Assembly: GCA_900239685.1 (NCBI GenBank)
Contig: OENT01000068.1
Coordinates: 184,444 to 248,443 of the forward strand
DNA: 64,000 nt
Origin: Rotaria macrura
Taxonomy: Eukaryota > Rotifera > Eurotatoria > Philodinida > Philodinidae
Reading direction: 5' to 3'
Within the stretch, counting starts at the first letter, position 1. Each line of letters starts with the position of its first letter. The position numbers and the translations under genes are program-made. This document shows positions 13,701-25,183 of this stretch, piece after piece. The notes under the pieces were generated by a model. The model saw nothing but the letters and a program-made list of their open reading frames with translations. It had not been told where the DNA came from and ran no database searches.

Positions 13701-15766
13701 TATCGAGGACTAAATTTAATTAGTCATGTGCTTGTCGATTTTTTAATATAATATCAAGCATCGCGGGCAAAAGTGTCCTTGACAACAATGTTTTCTTCCT
13801 AAACTTATAGTGACGTTATTAAACACATAAATAAGATAAAAACATATTTCTATATAAAATCGAAAGCAAACAATGGAGCAGGTATTTTCTTGACTGCTGC
13901 TTTTTTTATTCAATAACTATCGTGGAAAAACATTCAGTGTCTCGCATGTTTACGATGAAAGCAAATTCAAAATATGTCATAAATAATTCACATATCCTTT
14001 AAGAACAAACACATTATAACTCGCGAAGTTTTTCTTAGGAAAACTTTGTCGAGATAAGTGTGGAATACGAGGCATAACTTCGTTCAGAGTTGTATTCAGA
14101 GATCACTTCCAATTGATCCTATATAGTCATAAAAGTTTTTGTCGAGTGTCAAATAGAAAAGATCATATATGAACTAGGTTATGTGCGCTTACGACATTTG
14201 TGTTTAGTTTGGATCACTATGGATCACTAGTGAGTGCTCAGGAAAACCTTGACAATCTTCACTAAAAAGAAATTAAAGAAACATATTGAAATGCATCTCA
14301 TGTTTGATTTACAACAACATTCTTTGTTAAAGCGCATGCGTAATAATACTTCTTGAAATGTTTCATCGAAGCTCGAGAGTGTATTGTATAGGAGTATAAA
14401 TATGAGAAAAACAATGTTTGATAAAAACTAATTCAGAAGGCCAGATTCAAAATTGTGAACTTTGAATAGTTGCTGTGTAGAGGGCAGTAATAATCAAGAG
14501 AAATTGTTTTACATATGTTTGCCCGGTGTTAATATTCATCGGTACGGATTTAATAATGTAAAATAAAAGTGAAAACAGAAATATGAATACAAAAGGACCC
14601 GTAAAATTCGATATCTGTATTGTTTTATCTTGTTTTTCACTTACTTTTGAAGATATACTAGATTGCATGAGCCTATAAGAAACGCCTAGAGAGTCTATCA
14701 TTCTATTCATGTTGTATAATAAAAAAAATCGAATTATAATAGGAAAAAAGAAAAACATCTTTGTTTGATCAATTTTTTTTCTATGAGCAATCATATGAGT
14801 AGAGTAGATTTCCTTTGCTTGCATCTCGATTAATATACGCCAGTTATCGAGTAATGTGCACGGGAAGACTTTTGAAAAAAATGTAATCAACAAAATTTCT
14901 TAAGATGAAGACTTCTTTGATACGTATGGAAGTCGGAAAAGATTTAATTACAAATAATTTCATACTTTCTTCTTTATCGCTCATGATAATAAGAATAGTA
15001 TTTAAAATATTTTTCGATTAGAAATCATGAGGTTTCTTATTTTCATAATATTGTATTTAATTTGACGAAACGAGATCAATTATTATATGTTCAAAATTCG
15101 ATATTAAGTATAAAATGTTTATGAATATTACAATCAACTCTTGAGCTCAACCAAAACGAGAAAGAAACTGACTAACTACGTCTAACAGAAGTTTTATATT
15201 TTAATACTTTTCTTTATTAATCAAGAATAGAGTCATCATCTAAGACGTCGAGATTCGGTTTGTCTTACAACAGTTGTTTGTCAACGAACACAGCTTTGAA
15301 GTGAAGGTTTTCGCTTTCATGGCATGAAAGGAAAAATTTTCTGACGTGTTTTACGATTTGCGGAATTCTTATGCGGCAACAACGTTTGTAGAACAAATTG
15401 TTTCGAATTTTTTAGTTAGTCATTATCACCTTGAATAGTTATTGAAAACTTGATAATAACAAATAAAACTTCAAAGAGCACATAACGATTTGAGTCGAAC
15501 AAAAATATAAAACAACAACCGTTCGAATCGTTCAGAAGGATATTTATGTTTCGTTTGCTTGATGAACTTTGGACAGATTTTCTACTATTTTATGAACAAC
15601 TCTTAATTTAAAAAGAATGTTTTCTTTATTATCGAATAAACTTTTTTCTAGGCTTCATTGTTGGATAAACATAAACTTTAAGTTAAGATAAGAAAAATCG
15701 AACACACTTATAATATAATCTCATGATTACAAGAAGATATATCGTCTTTAATGAAATTTGCTTTGA
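10748..15766. other. Intergenic region between WDR44 start and aminopeptidase 3' end
   Basis: About 5 kb, AT-rich, between two minus-strand genes, so it holds the WDR44 promoter and the aminopeptidase 3' flank. A minus-strand AATAAA (plus-strand TTTATT at 15625-15630) lies about 140 bp past the aminopeptidase stop and is a likely polyadenylation signal. A short TA run lies near 12074-12086. The only long frame is the unassigned ORF at 14447-14893. Confidence 0.6.
14447..14893 (-). CDS. Unassigned ORF with two or three hydrophobic segments
   Basis: An uninterrupted 148-codon frame from ATG to stop in strongly AT-rich DNA, where chance ORFs are usually far shorter. The translation has hydrophobic stretches at about residues 47-59 (FFFFPIIIRFFLLY), 98-114 (GPFVFIFLFSLLFYIIK) and 128-142 (KQFLLIITALYTATI), separated by polar, Lys- or Ser-rich loops. 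It resembles a fragment of a multispan membrane protein, but I recognise no family signature. Hydrophobic translations are expected from T-rich DNA, so it may be chance or a receptor relic. No splice partners were identified. Confidence 0.2.
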   Translation of the reverse strand: MLITFFSKVFPCTLLDNWRILIEMQAKEIYSTHMIAHRKKIDQTKMFFFFPIIIRFFLLYNMNRMIDSLGVSYRLMQSSISSKVSEKQDKTIQISNFTGPFVFIFLFSLLFYIIKSVPMNINTGQTYVKQFLLIITALYTATIQSSQF

Positions 15767-18700
15767 TTATTGTTGTGTTAAATATTCACGAATAGCTTTT
15801 GAATCACGTTGAAGTACTTGAACACGCATATGGATTGTTTCAAGAACTTGTTTTACTGCTCGTGTAACAACTGGTGTATTAGCCGAGTCGAAAAATGATT
15901 TAATTTCACTTGCAATTTTTTCATCAGCAAAATCCGTTAAACAATACTAAAAGAAAGTGATAATCAATGAGAATATGATAAGCAGAAGACAATGGTAAAA
16001 TTAATTTACTTCAACAAAAGAAATAAGATAACTACTCTTTTCACCAAAGCGTTCAACAAGTTTCATCCAGTTCGTTTGTAAAAATTTCCAAACTATATCT
16101 CGACCAATGCGGCTTGATGAACAACTGGCAATGCCTGTAGCTGAATCTTGCATTCGGACATTATCCTATATAAAGAAAAAAGATGTAAAATTGTTATTAA
16201 TCATATGCTTGCAGGATTAATGTGCAAAATCCAATCCATAGACAGTATTCCTAGTTATACAGAGATTGTTTTTCAAAGCATTTTTTTGCAATGTATCTCT
16301 TCAGTCTCTATCGTGCCTTGCTAAAAGTGTGAATGGAAACAAGCAGATCTCCAGAGCGAAATTCAGTCAATAATAAAATCGATCTATAGTCAAAATTGAA
16401 TTTGCTTCTTTTCCAGAATAATCGATCAACATATTAGGAATCTGTCATCATTCGAACTGCATGTTAATTGAATCAAAACTCATTACTAATAATTCTCAAT
16501 GGCATCACATAACTCAGTGTTTTTATATTAAAAGTTGATGTACATTGTTCATCTGATTTAATTTTCATTCTGTTAATTGAAAATTTCTGTATAAGATCTG
16601 GAAATATCTATGGTAAATTTATTTTACTCTTGATCGCTGAAATGGTCAGTCAATTTTCAATTAGAAAGCATTACGATAAACTGTTAAGAGTTATCCAAAC
16701 TAATAATATTCTATTGAGATTAGTTTTGTGATGAAGACATCATGTTCAAATGTGCAATGCTTACGAGTACAAGAAATTTTATCGATATTTTACGCATTTC
16801 AGTCAGGATGGTCTTATTCCTGATCAACATAAAAGATAGGGTTAGAGTAACTATCAATAATTGAATCTATTTCTCTATCTGCTATCCTACATTAGTTAAC
16901 ATATTAGACTTCTATTTCCATTTCGAATTCTGACTAGTTATACGTACATTTCGAAACTTAAACCGATTAAACTATCATGTCAATGGTTAATTAATTGCTT
17001 GTGTGCATTGTTCCGCATCCTTTTCAAGTCATATATATTCAAGTCTTTTAGGAATAGACAGATCTTTCAGCTGATTTCTATTTCTCGAAGCAATTCCTAG
17101 GTTAACCTCGATTGAGCAGTTAATTGTTCGAGTAAAAAATTGATGCGAAGAAGATTTCGTAATAAAGAAAAACAAAAGATCGATGCAGTTATTTATAGTT
17201 CTAGAAACAAAACTATTCGTTTTGATTGACAATCTACACTATTCTAATCTGAAATCGTTGAGAAGAAAAGCTTGTGATTCTCATGAATATTCTGCGTTTG
17301 AATTATATCTCTTGATCATAGAATGAATAGTGACACAATAATGACAATTTGTGATGCCTTGATAAGTACATTAAAAACAGCATTGTTGAAAAGGACTCAA
17401 TACGTTGTTAGATTCAAAGTAAGAAAATTTTTGTTTTGAGCATCGTTACTTCGAATGTATCAATGAATAATCTCATCTCATGGAATTTGCGAAAGGACCA
17501 CAGATTGTGTCATGATCATAAATATATAATACGATAGAACAACATGTGTAAATCAAATCAAAGACACTATAGAATCAAGATAAAAAACTTTCCATACTTA
17601 TGAAAACGCATCGTGTACGTCTGTAATTACTTTAATAGTCGTGAGTTTTCCGTTAGTCGTAAACAGATAAAACGAATCTTACAGATTTCATTCGAATGAT
17701 AATCGGCTATTGGTAAAATAAGAAACTCATGTCAACTCAAAGGAAGACAAAAAGAAAGAAACTGATTCCATGACTTGAAACCGTTTCGTTGATCTACAAG
17801 ATAATGTCGAAAATTAATCTTACACTTTCGAAAATAAATTGTAGAGTCTTTTCAATAAAAGTTGGATTTTGTGATTGACCCATGGAACGCAGTAATCGAA
17901 CTTTTTCTTCAGTCATTTCAGCATTTGCATACAGTTTTCTAAGTTGTTCTTGTGTATTTTCATCACCATAACGTGAAACAATAGCATAGACAGCTCCACG
18001 AATATTTGGATCAATTAAATTTCCATCAATATGAGCTTGAAAACGTTTTTTAGCTTCGTCGATAATTGATTGATCCCCTGATTTACCCATACTACTTAAA
18101 ATCATTGGACGTAACATAGCTTCAAGGGGATTTTCATTATCTTTTGCATCCCAGCCAAGTTTCTCTTGTATCGATGAAAAAATATTTAGCCTATACTTTT
18201 TAAACAGATCATAGTAATCTGTATATTCTATTAACGAAGATAAATCCCCGATTGTTGAAGCTAAAAGAATATGAAAAACAAGCGTAGTAATTCATGTTTT
18301 CATTCAATCACAATCCTTTTGTATTTACCGATAGATTTCCAAACTGTAAAGTTATCTTCATCTTTATACGATAATAATAATTTAAGATAGTCAACAAATG
18401 ATTGATGACCAGCATTGCACAAGGCTGCAACATCATCCTGAATCATAAGACGATCCTGTGGACTGATGCTTTTAGTGGCTATGGGTTCATTTAAATTTGC
18501 AAGTGTTTTCGATTCATATTTAACACGATAGAGACCAATGGAATTATAATTCAATTTAATCCAATCATTTTCAGCAATATTATCTAATGTTATAGTTACT
18601 TCAGGTTGATCCATCAATATTTGTTTTGCAACAGATTTTGGATTGGATTTTGTAAAAACAGTTATGGGAATTTTCCATTGAAGATTTTCATCATCGGCAC

Positions 18701-21700
18701 TACCATCAGCAATGAATCGTTGTTGTTTAAATTTAAGTACACGTGTATTGTTTGATTGTTGTTCTTCAATGACAGTTACTAGTGGATAACCCTAGATGAT
18801 TAGAGAAAAATATGTATGTTTTAATTGAGCATAATTTAACGATCGAATAAATTTGTTTTCGTGGACATCCTATTGTTCTGTAAAAGATTATTTGGCCCAA
18901 AGATTTAAAAGATGATCTTTCATCTCTATCAGTGACAAAACAAGAAAAGTTCAGTCAAATGATAAAACTTCTGAAAAAAGCACCCCGAAAATCATGAAAT
19001 CAACTAGGGACCATGTTCAAAGTCTTGCCTTGCTACTTGACATGTTATTGATTTTTAGTATCGGTTTACATAGCGCATCATCGTTTTTCTTCACGTTGCA
19101 AAGATCAGTCAATCTTGATCAGAAACAAGAAATCTTATCTGATTTTATCGAACTTCTTGTCCAGAATTGTTTCAGAGGTGATTGAGTAGATCGTTGTACG
19201 AACAAAATTGTTGTGACATTTGTTCATATCTAATATTTCTACATTAGAAATCGCTTTCATAAAACATGATCTAAAGTAGATTTTTATACGGGTGTTTATG
19301 AGAGATGTCTGTATGAAAGACATTTATAACTAGTCTAATTCACATGAGATTCCAGGTTGTCCTCGAATCACGACCACCCTTAGTCTAAATCCACTATAAC
19401 GAGGAAATTCCATACTCGAAATCTAAAGTCATAGGTATCAAGTGATTTCTAAATCGATTCTACGAATCGACAATAAGCATAAATCATGTAGACATTAAAA
19501 ACGATATCATAAGATGTTATTGATAAACTACAAAGTAACTTGATGGGTGGGTCACACTTGTAAATAAAGAATCTATATATATATTTTTTTTTGAGTTGTT
19601 TTCGAAAATATTCTTTTACGACTTTAAGAAAGATAAACAATGATAGTGTTCGTTTTTCAATGGTTTATTACTGTTGGAAAATACAGAAGAAGAAACTGTA
19701 TGAAATTGAGTCTGATTTTCATGATAGTAAAGATTTAAACTCAATAAAATCACTAGTTCTAATTCCATAAAACTTAACCTAAACATTCTACAATTTCTAC
19801 ATACCATTTGAAGTGTCCATGATGACATAACTTCGACAACTGGCTTATTTGATGCTTGTGATAGATGTTGCCAAAGATTCATAGTAATTGAATTTTTATA
19901 ACTGTATTCTTTTAAATAATTATGAAGACCTTTTCGAAAAGCATCATCACCTATATAATCATGGAGCATACGAATCAATGAAGAACCTTTCGAATATGAA
20001 ATATCATCAAAAATCTCATCGATCTCAGCCGGATGTCCTAAAAGCAAACATCATAAGTACTTTTTTCAATCGATTCAAACCAATATATAAATTCACCAAT
20101 TGGCACTTCAATTGGATGAGATGACTTTAATCCATCTGGTACAAGAAATCGTGCAAATGTATCAGCAACAAATTGTGTCCAAATATCGAATTCCGGATAA
20201 CATTTATCAACAGCCAAATATTCAATCCATGAAGCAAATCCTTCATTAAGCCCTGAAGTAGAAAATAATAATTTTTACATATGTTCTCGCAATTTTTTAT
20301 AATCTTACATAAATCAGTCCACCAATCCATCGTCTATTCGAAATAAAGTCATGATAGTATATGATCACATTATTCATTATCTAAATTAAATAGTTACGTA
20401 CGACTAAATTTCCAAACCATTGATGCGCAAGTTCATGTGCAACAACAATAGAAACACGTTGACGTGAATCCATAGATGAAAATTTTGGATCAATTAAAAG
20501 AGCTGTTTCACGATAAGTAACTAACTAAATAACGAACAACAAACATATGAATTCACGTCAATTTAAATGTTAACTTACACCCCAGTTTTCCATAGCCCTG
20601 AAATAGAAAATGAATAGAAATAATGCATATCAATATGAAGATCTTTTCGTACCCCATGGCAAAATCAGATATAGCAATTTGATCGGCTTTCGCTATTGGA
20701 TACTTAATATTGAAATATTCAGCATAGAATGGTAAGACTTTGGAAGCAATATCTAATGCAAAATGACCGTGCTCTTTTTTGCCGACCGGTGTATAAACTC
20801 GCATACTAACACCATTTGAATCATTCGTTTCAACGAAATCATATTCACCAACAACATAAGCAACTAAATATGTACTCATGATTGGAGTTCTATCGAATTT
20901 CGTTACTTTCCATTCTTTATCATCAGCGTATTCATTTTCAGATTTAATCGGCTAAAACAACAGAGAATACTTTTAATGATAACATTTGAAAAGAAAATAG
21001 ATCAAATAGTAGATTTTTTTAAATTGAATCTTACAAAAAATAACTCAAAGAAGTCATTTGTTGATTTAATAGAAGAATACCATACACAAATGTATTCGCA
21101 ATTCGTTTGAAATCGATCTGATGATAAATTTAATCTGTAACGTTTATTATTTACTCATGTGAACATTGTTTTATACTGAATCTCAAGACTCTTTTCAAAT
21201 AGTACTTTATTGAAAATTTAGGTGATGTTTCATAAATGAAACTATTAACTTTTTTTTTGTCTTAGCCGTTTGAATTAGATTAGCCACATAACAGAGTAGT
21301 TAAATTTCTTGAAACATATTCATGAGTTATAATCAGTGGCAACAGTCATGAAATGAATTTCGAATAGTCTACTTTCATCAACAGGTAGGTACGTATGAAG
21401 AGTTCAAATATTGATTTTAACTGTGTTGATCTACAGATAGTCATAATTCTAGAAAATATACCGAACGATTGAATTTCTCAGCAGCTGGGTAGCTCACAGA
21501 GTCGAACAATATCTTTAATGACTTAACAAAGTCAACGTTGAACGTATTAAAGTGAATTTAATTATTTTCCAAGTTCTTTTCTATGACATTCATGTTAGCA
21601 TAACTATCAAGCATTTTTCTTTCGTATAGTTTCTTAGACGGTTAGAGAATTCGGAAGAAGCCTATGTGAAACTTTCGAAAAAATTGATACCAAATAAATT

Positions 21701-24700
21701 TAATTTTTACATCACAGATAACTATGAAACTGCTTCCGTTCACTTTTCATGGTTAAAGATATTTATGTACAAATTTCTGAACTAATTAGTTTTATATGTC
21801 ACCTAATCAACCATTCTCATACTATGATGAAATACGATTTCTGTTTAAAATACATGAGTTCAATAGTATTACTTTGTTGCGAAGAACTATGTGCTTCCGC
21901 AATCGAAAAAAATACCTTCGTCTAGCTACCTTTGATTACAGTACTGTACTGTTGAGAAGTGATTGATGCTAGTTTAGAAAAGGAGAAAATCGTCGGTAAT
22001 CTATTCACTATATACAGCAAAGTATTGATAGATTTCTATAATACTTTTCTCAGGCATTGCCTTCGGCCATGCAAGGACCACGTACGGTGAAATCCAACTA
22101 ATGTTCTGTCGAATTTTGTAGCGCTGATAAATTTAGCAAGATATAATTGACTTCAATCAATTTTGAAACACAGGGTGGCACGATGAAATAATATTATTAA
22201 TTTTTTAATAGGTGTATGAAAACCTTGCACTACGTTCTAAATACCACTGTAGTTTTCTAAGAATATCTATCGTCATAACAATAGTGAATCATTACGATAA
22301 TTATTAAATTTCATTAGAAATTCTAGTACGCATACCGTTTTCAAGAGTGCACATCAATTTATATCCTCTTACGTTCGAACACGCTATAAGCTCTCTTTTA
22401 TCGTCGATAGAACCTATTCAGCGCTCGGAGTAACTTCAACAATGAGATACCGTGTATCTCAGCTGTTCTACTTAGCATTCAAATTGATCAATATATTTTC
22501 GAATGGGAATTTTACAGATAAGATCATTAAAGTGCATGGAGTCTCTAGAGAAAATTCGATGTCTCATCAATTACGAAAAGTAGAATCGTAAGAGTTACAT
22601 TGGATGAGAGACAATATCATAGGTCTTAATGAATCGGACGCTTATGTACTTCAGATCTTGTCAACATTGAATCAAATGAGTTTATGTTGAATGGCAGAAA
22701 ATTCAAAACAAAATTTCAAAACTAGACGTAAATAGTCTTGTGTGTCACTCAACTCTATTCCTTCATGGTATTGAATCGTTTTCATGGAAAGATTATCACA
22801 ATGATTGTTGAGAGAAGGAAACATAGTTATTCTGGAGTTTCGAGTTTTTCAAACAGTGCTGGCACAAGAGAACACATAGAAAGTTTTAATGACAAGTAGA
22901 TATTTAAAATTTATCTCGTCTTTTGTTGTAAATAAAATAATATCAATCATAAGTCGATATGGTATCGATGACGACAATTAGTAATCTATTAGAATCAATT
23001 GTATATTTCATCATAAAATATTATAATCCATATTGAGACGTTTTGAAGATTATTTTCGTTACTTAATGTCAACTGATATATATATATGTATATTGAATAT
23101 ATTATTCGAACTTAAAGATATTCATATGACATTATACTCAGCAAAACTTTAAAAAGAACATTTCTATTCTATGAAGAAATAAATGTGAAAACCTCGGACT
23201 TAAGTCCGAGAGTTATGTGTACTTCAAAAAGTGAATGAGACAAATCAGTCATTCTAGAATGTGTGCACGGATGAAGTATCTTGGTAAACCTTTTTGGGAA
23301 ACCCCAAAACTAGTAGTCATCTGAGACATATCTAGGCATTTGGTTTCCGGATGCACTTTTTGTACATTTGAGACCTTTTTGCAGCCAATCTTTTGTTAGA
23401 AAGCTGCAATTTGGTTCAAAACTAATATCAGATTCGAAGTCAACGTTAAAAACTGAGTCGATTTATATACGTTGTTGATAATTCTGAGAAAAAAAAGTTT
23501 TTTTTGAAAAAATCCCTGTACCTTCCATCAAGGATTGTTTGGTCAATAATGACAATTTTTTCGAAAAACTCAGCCATTTCTTGACGGATTCTTCTCATCT
23601 TCGAACTCAACCGAAATATTGATGAGACAAATCAGTGCACAAAATTTCAGCTTAATCGAATGTATTTGTAAAGAATTATCGTGTTAACGGACGGACACAC
23701 TGACCGATTCTAGAGAGTACTCCCTTTTTGAGTACACAAAAAGAATTTGAATCGCTTGAATGTTCTATGTCACTCATTCGAATTCATTTAGACTAAAGAA
23801 ATAGTCTCTAGAAGCGGCTCAATAGCATCAAGATCTGAACATTTCGAATGCAAAATATCGTACTCTAACAAGAATTCTTACAAGAGAAATTTTCATCTTT
23901 TTCGAATATAACTAAATCCTTCACGTATCTGAAAGTATTACATTATTTATGAACTCATCAGGATTATTTTATCAAAGAAAAAGATCAGTTCCGTTAAATA
24001 TACGAACCATATTTGATATAGCTCGAAGATGTTTTGGTGTAATTAACGTAATATCGAACGTTGCTTTGAAATTTGGCTCGTCCCAGCATGGAAATGCTCG
24101 TCGGCAATCGGCTGGCTATAAATTTAAAATAGAATTAAATCATCAGAGATGAAAATCAAAGATATTCACTTCGAATTGTGTACTCGCACCATAACGAACT
24201 TCTTTTCCATCAGGTGTTGTATATTTATTTCGATAGAAACCATTCATTCGATCATTGATATCACCAATAAAATTCAAGAATAATGCATAATCACCTGTCT
24301 ATAAAACAAAAGGTTACCTGAAAGAAATCTAAAACTTATTTCGGTGTTGATTTACTTCGAGTTTTTTATCAAAGGAAACTTTAACACGTTCATTCTCTTG
24401 ATCGATGTCAATTTTGCCGGTAAGTTCATCTATAAGAAATACTCCATGTATTTTTTAAATTTCAATAAAAACAAACTGAATCGAACGCAAGTTTTACCCG
24501 TTGAGTTCGATTTGATTTTGGCTTGATCGATTTGTAATTCAGCTGCATACAATATCACAGTATCAGTCGGTTCGTTAACCTTAAACAAAAGAAATAATTT
24601 GGCTCGTTAATTTTTTTTCAATTTCGATAACAACCTTGATAGAGATGACAACAGATCCATTAAACTTAAATTTATCGAGAAATGGCTGAATGGTTAAATC

Positions 24701-24805
24701 ATAATGTGTTGGTACGAGTGTTTGTGATAAACGTTCGAATAGTTTCTTCGTCTGCTGATCAGTCATGCTTGAATCGAATATGAAGTAATGAATGCCAGTC
24801 GTCAA
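15767..24805 (-). CDS. NPEPPS: Puromycin-sensitive aminopeptidase (M1 zinc metallopeptidase)
   Basis: Fifteen exons on the minus strand: 24635..24805, 24498..24579, 24356..24429, 24170..24298, 24008..24115, 20653..20951, 20579..20597, 20402..20524, 20309..20333, 20097..20252, 19805..20037, 18329..18791, 17824..18260, 16010..16165, 15767..15946. They sum to 2655 nt (884 residues plus TAA; human about 919). The substrate-anchoring motif GAMENWG is at residues 288-294. The zinc motif HELAH is at 324-328, with the third ligand in LNEGFASW (E347), exactly HEXXH-X18-E. Other landmarks are VPTHYDL near the N-terminus, [11 protein letters not shown]-like [46 protein letters not shown], and a C-terminal ERAP-type helical domain ([15 protein letters not shown]). 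There is no signal peptide, so it is cytosolic like PSA. A shorter start at 24766 ([13 protein letters not shown]) aligns better with PSA N-termini and may be the true one. Large introns: 20952-24007, 16166-17823, 18792-19804. Confidence 0.95.
16166..17823 (-). other. Large intron of the aminopeptidase gene (1.66 kb)
   Basis: Donor gtaaga after the FES codon at 17824 and acceptor tatag before 16165. AT-rich; the minus-strand frame at 17029-17232 has no family resemblance. No feature recognised. Confidence 0.8.
20309..20333 (-). other. 25-nt microexon inside the HEXXH-X18-E zinc motif
   Basis: Encodes TMDWWTDL plus one base of the following Trp codon, between an aatag acceptor and a gtaaga donor. 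It joins the exon with [12 protein letters not shown] to the exon starting with LNEGFASW, so the three zinc ligands come from exons on either side of it. Confidence 0.85.
20579..20597 (-). other. 19-nt microexon carrying the GAMEN motif
   Basis: Flanked by a tttcag acceptor and a gtaagt donor. It supplies the last base of the first glycine codon, then AMENWG in frame. Removing it would shift the frame and delete the M1 exopeptidase motif. The neighbouring exons end and start in the matching phases (2, then 0). Confidence 0.85.
23193..23210. repeat. Perfect 18-bp palindrome
   Basis: The sequence ctcggacttaagtccgag equals its own reverse complement. It sits 6 bp outside the left end of the MITE-like element, in otherwise AT-rich intron DNA. 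It could be part of the element's end or a regulatory or recombination scar. Confidence 0.7.
23217..23736. mobile_element. Putative MITE-like non-autonomous element
   Basis: A roughly 520-bp block is bounded by imperfect terminal inverted repeats. The left end reads gtgtacttcaaaaag; the right end reads ctttttgagtacac, whose reverse complement differs by one inserted base. Inside, a direct repeat gatgagacaaatcagt (23621-23636) nearly matches 23234-23249, and the right part contains a GC-richer segment (ttaacggacggacacactgacc) unlike the surrounding intron. There is no open frame, so it would be non-autonomous. I cannot see a clear target-site duplication, and only one copy is in the window, so the mobile call depends on finding more copies. 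Confidence 0.4.
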
Positions 24806-25183
24806 AACAACATGCGCATATTTATATTTTAAAATATTGGAAGAAATTTAAATGATAGCTGGAATATTCATATGATTGGTTTTTTCTTTATTTTTGTTTA
24901 TATTTAAAGAAAAATGAAAATAAAACGTACTTTATTTAATTGATTCTGTCACAGCGACAAAAATGTTCACATTTTCAAAGTAGATGGTGCAATAAGACAA
25001 ACAATTCGAATGAACTTCATCAAATTGCTAAGCAACAGTAAGGTAAAAAATTTTCTTAATGGTCCTTCATAAATGGGTTTAAAGTTGAGAACATTTTAAA
25101 AAACGCTGTCATATTTGGCAGAATATTCCAACAGAAAACAATAAGTTCGACTTGTTTTTGTAGGAATAATACTTTTTGTCAAA
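24806..25183. promoter_or_regulatory. Shared divergent promoter region of NPEPPS and AGBL4
   Basis: Only 378 bp separate the two start codons, which point away from each other; if the aminopeptidase starts at 24766 the gap is 417 bp. The region must hold both 5' UTRs and at least the core promoter elements of both genes. It is AT-rich and I see no unambiguous TATA box or initiator. Confidence 0.55.

Larger units (their letters stand above)
20952..24007 (-). other. Largest intron of the aminopeptidase gene (3.06 kb)
   Basis: Donor gttcgt after the SNM codons at 24008 (a weak but legal donor) and acceptor ttttag before PIKSENEY at 20951. It contains the MITE-like element at 23217-23736 and an 18-bp palindrome just outside it. 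The rest is AT-rich with no coding signal. Confidence 0.75.
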
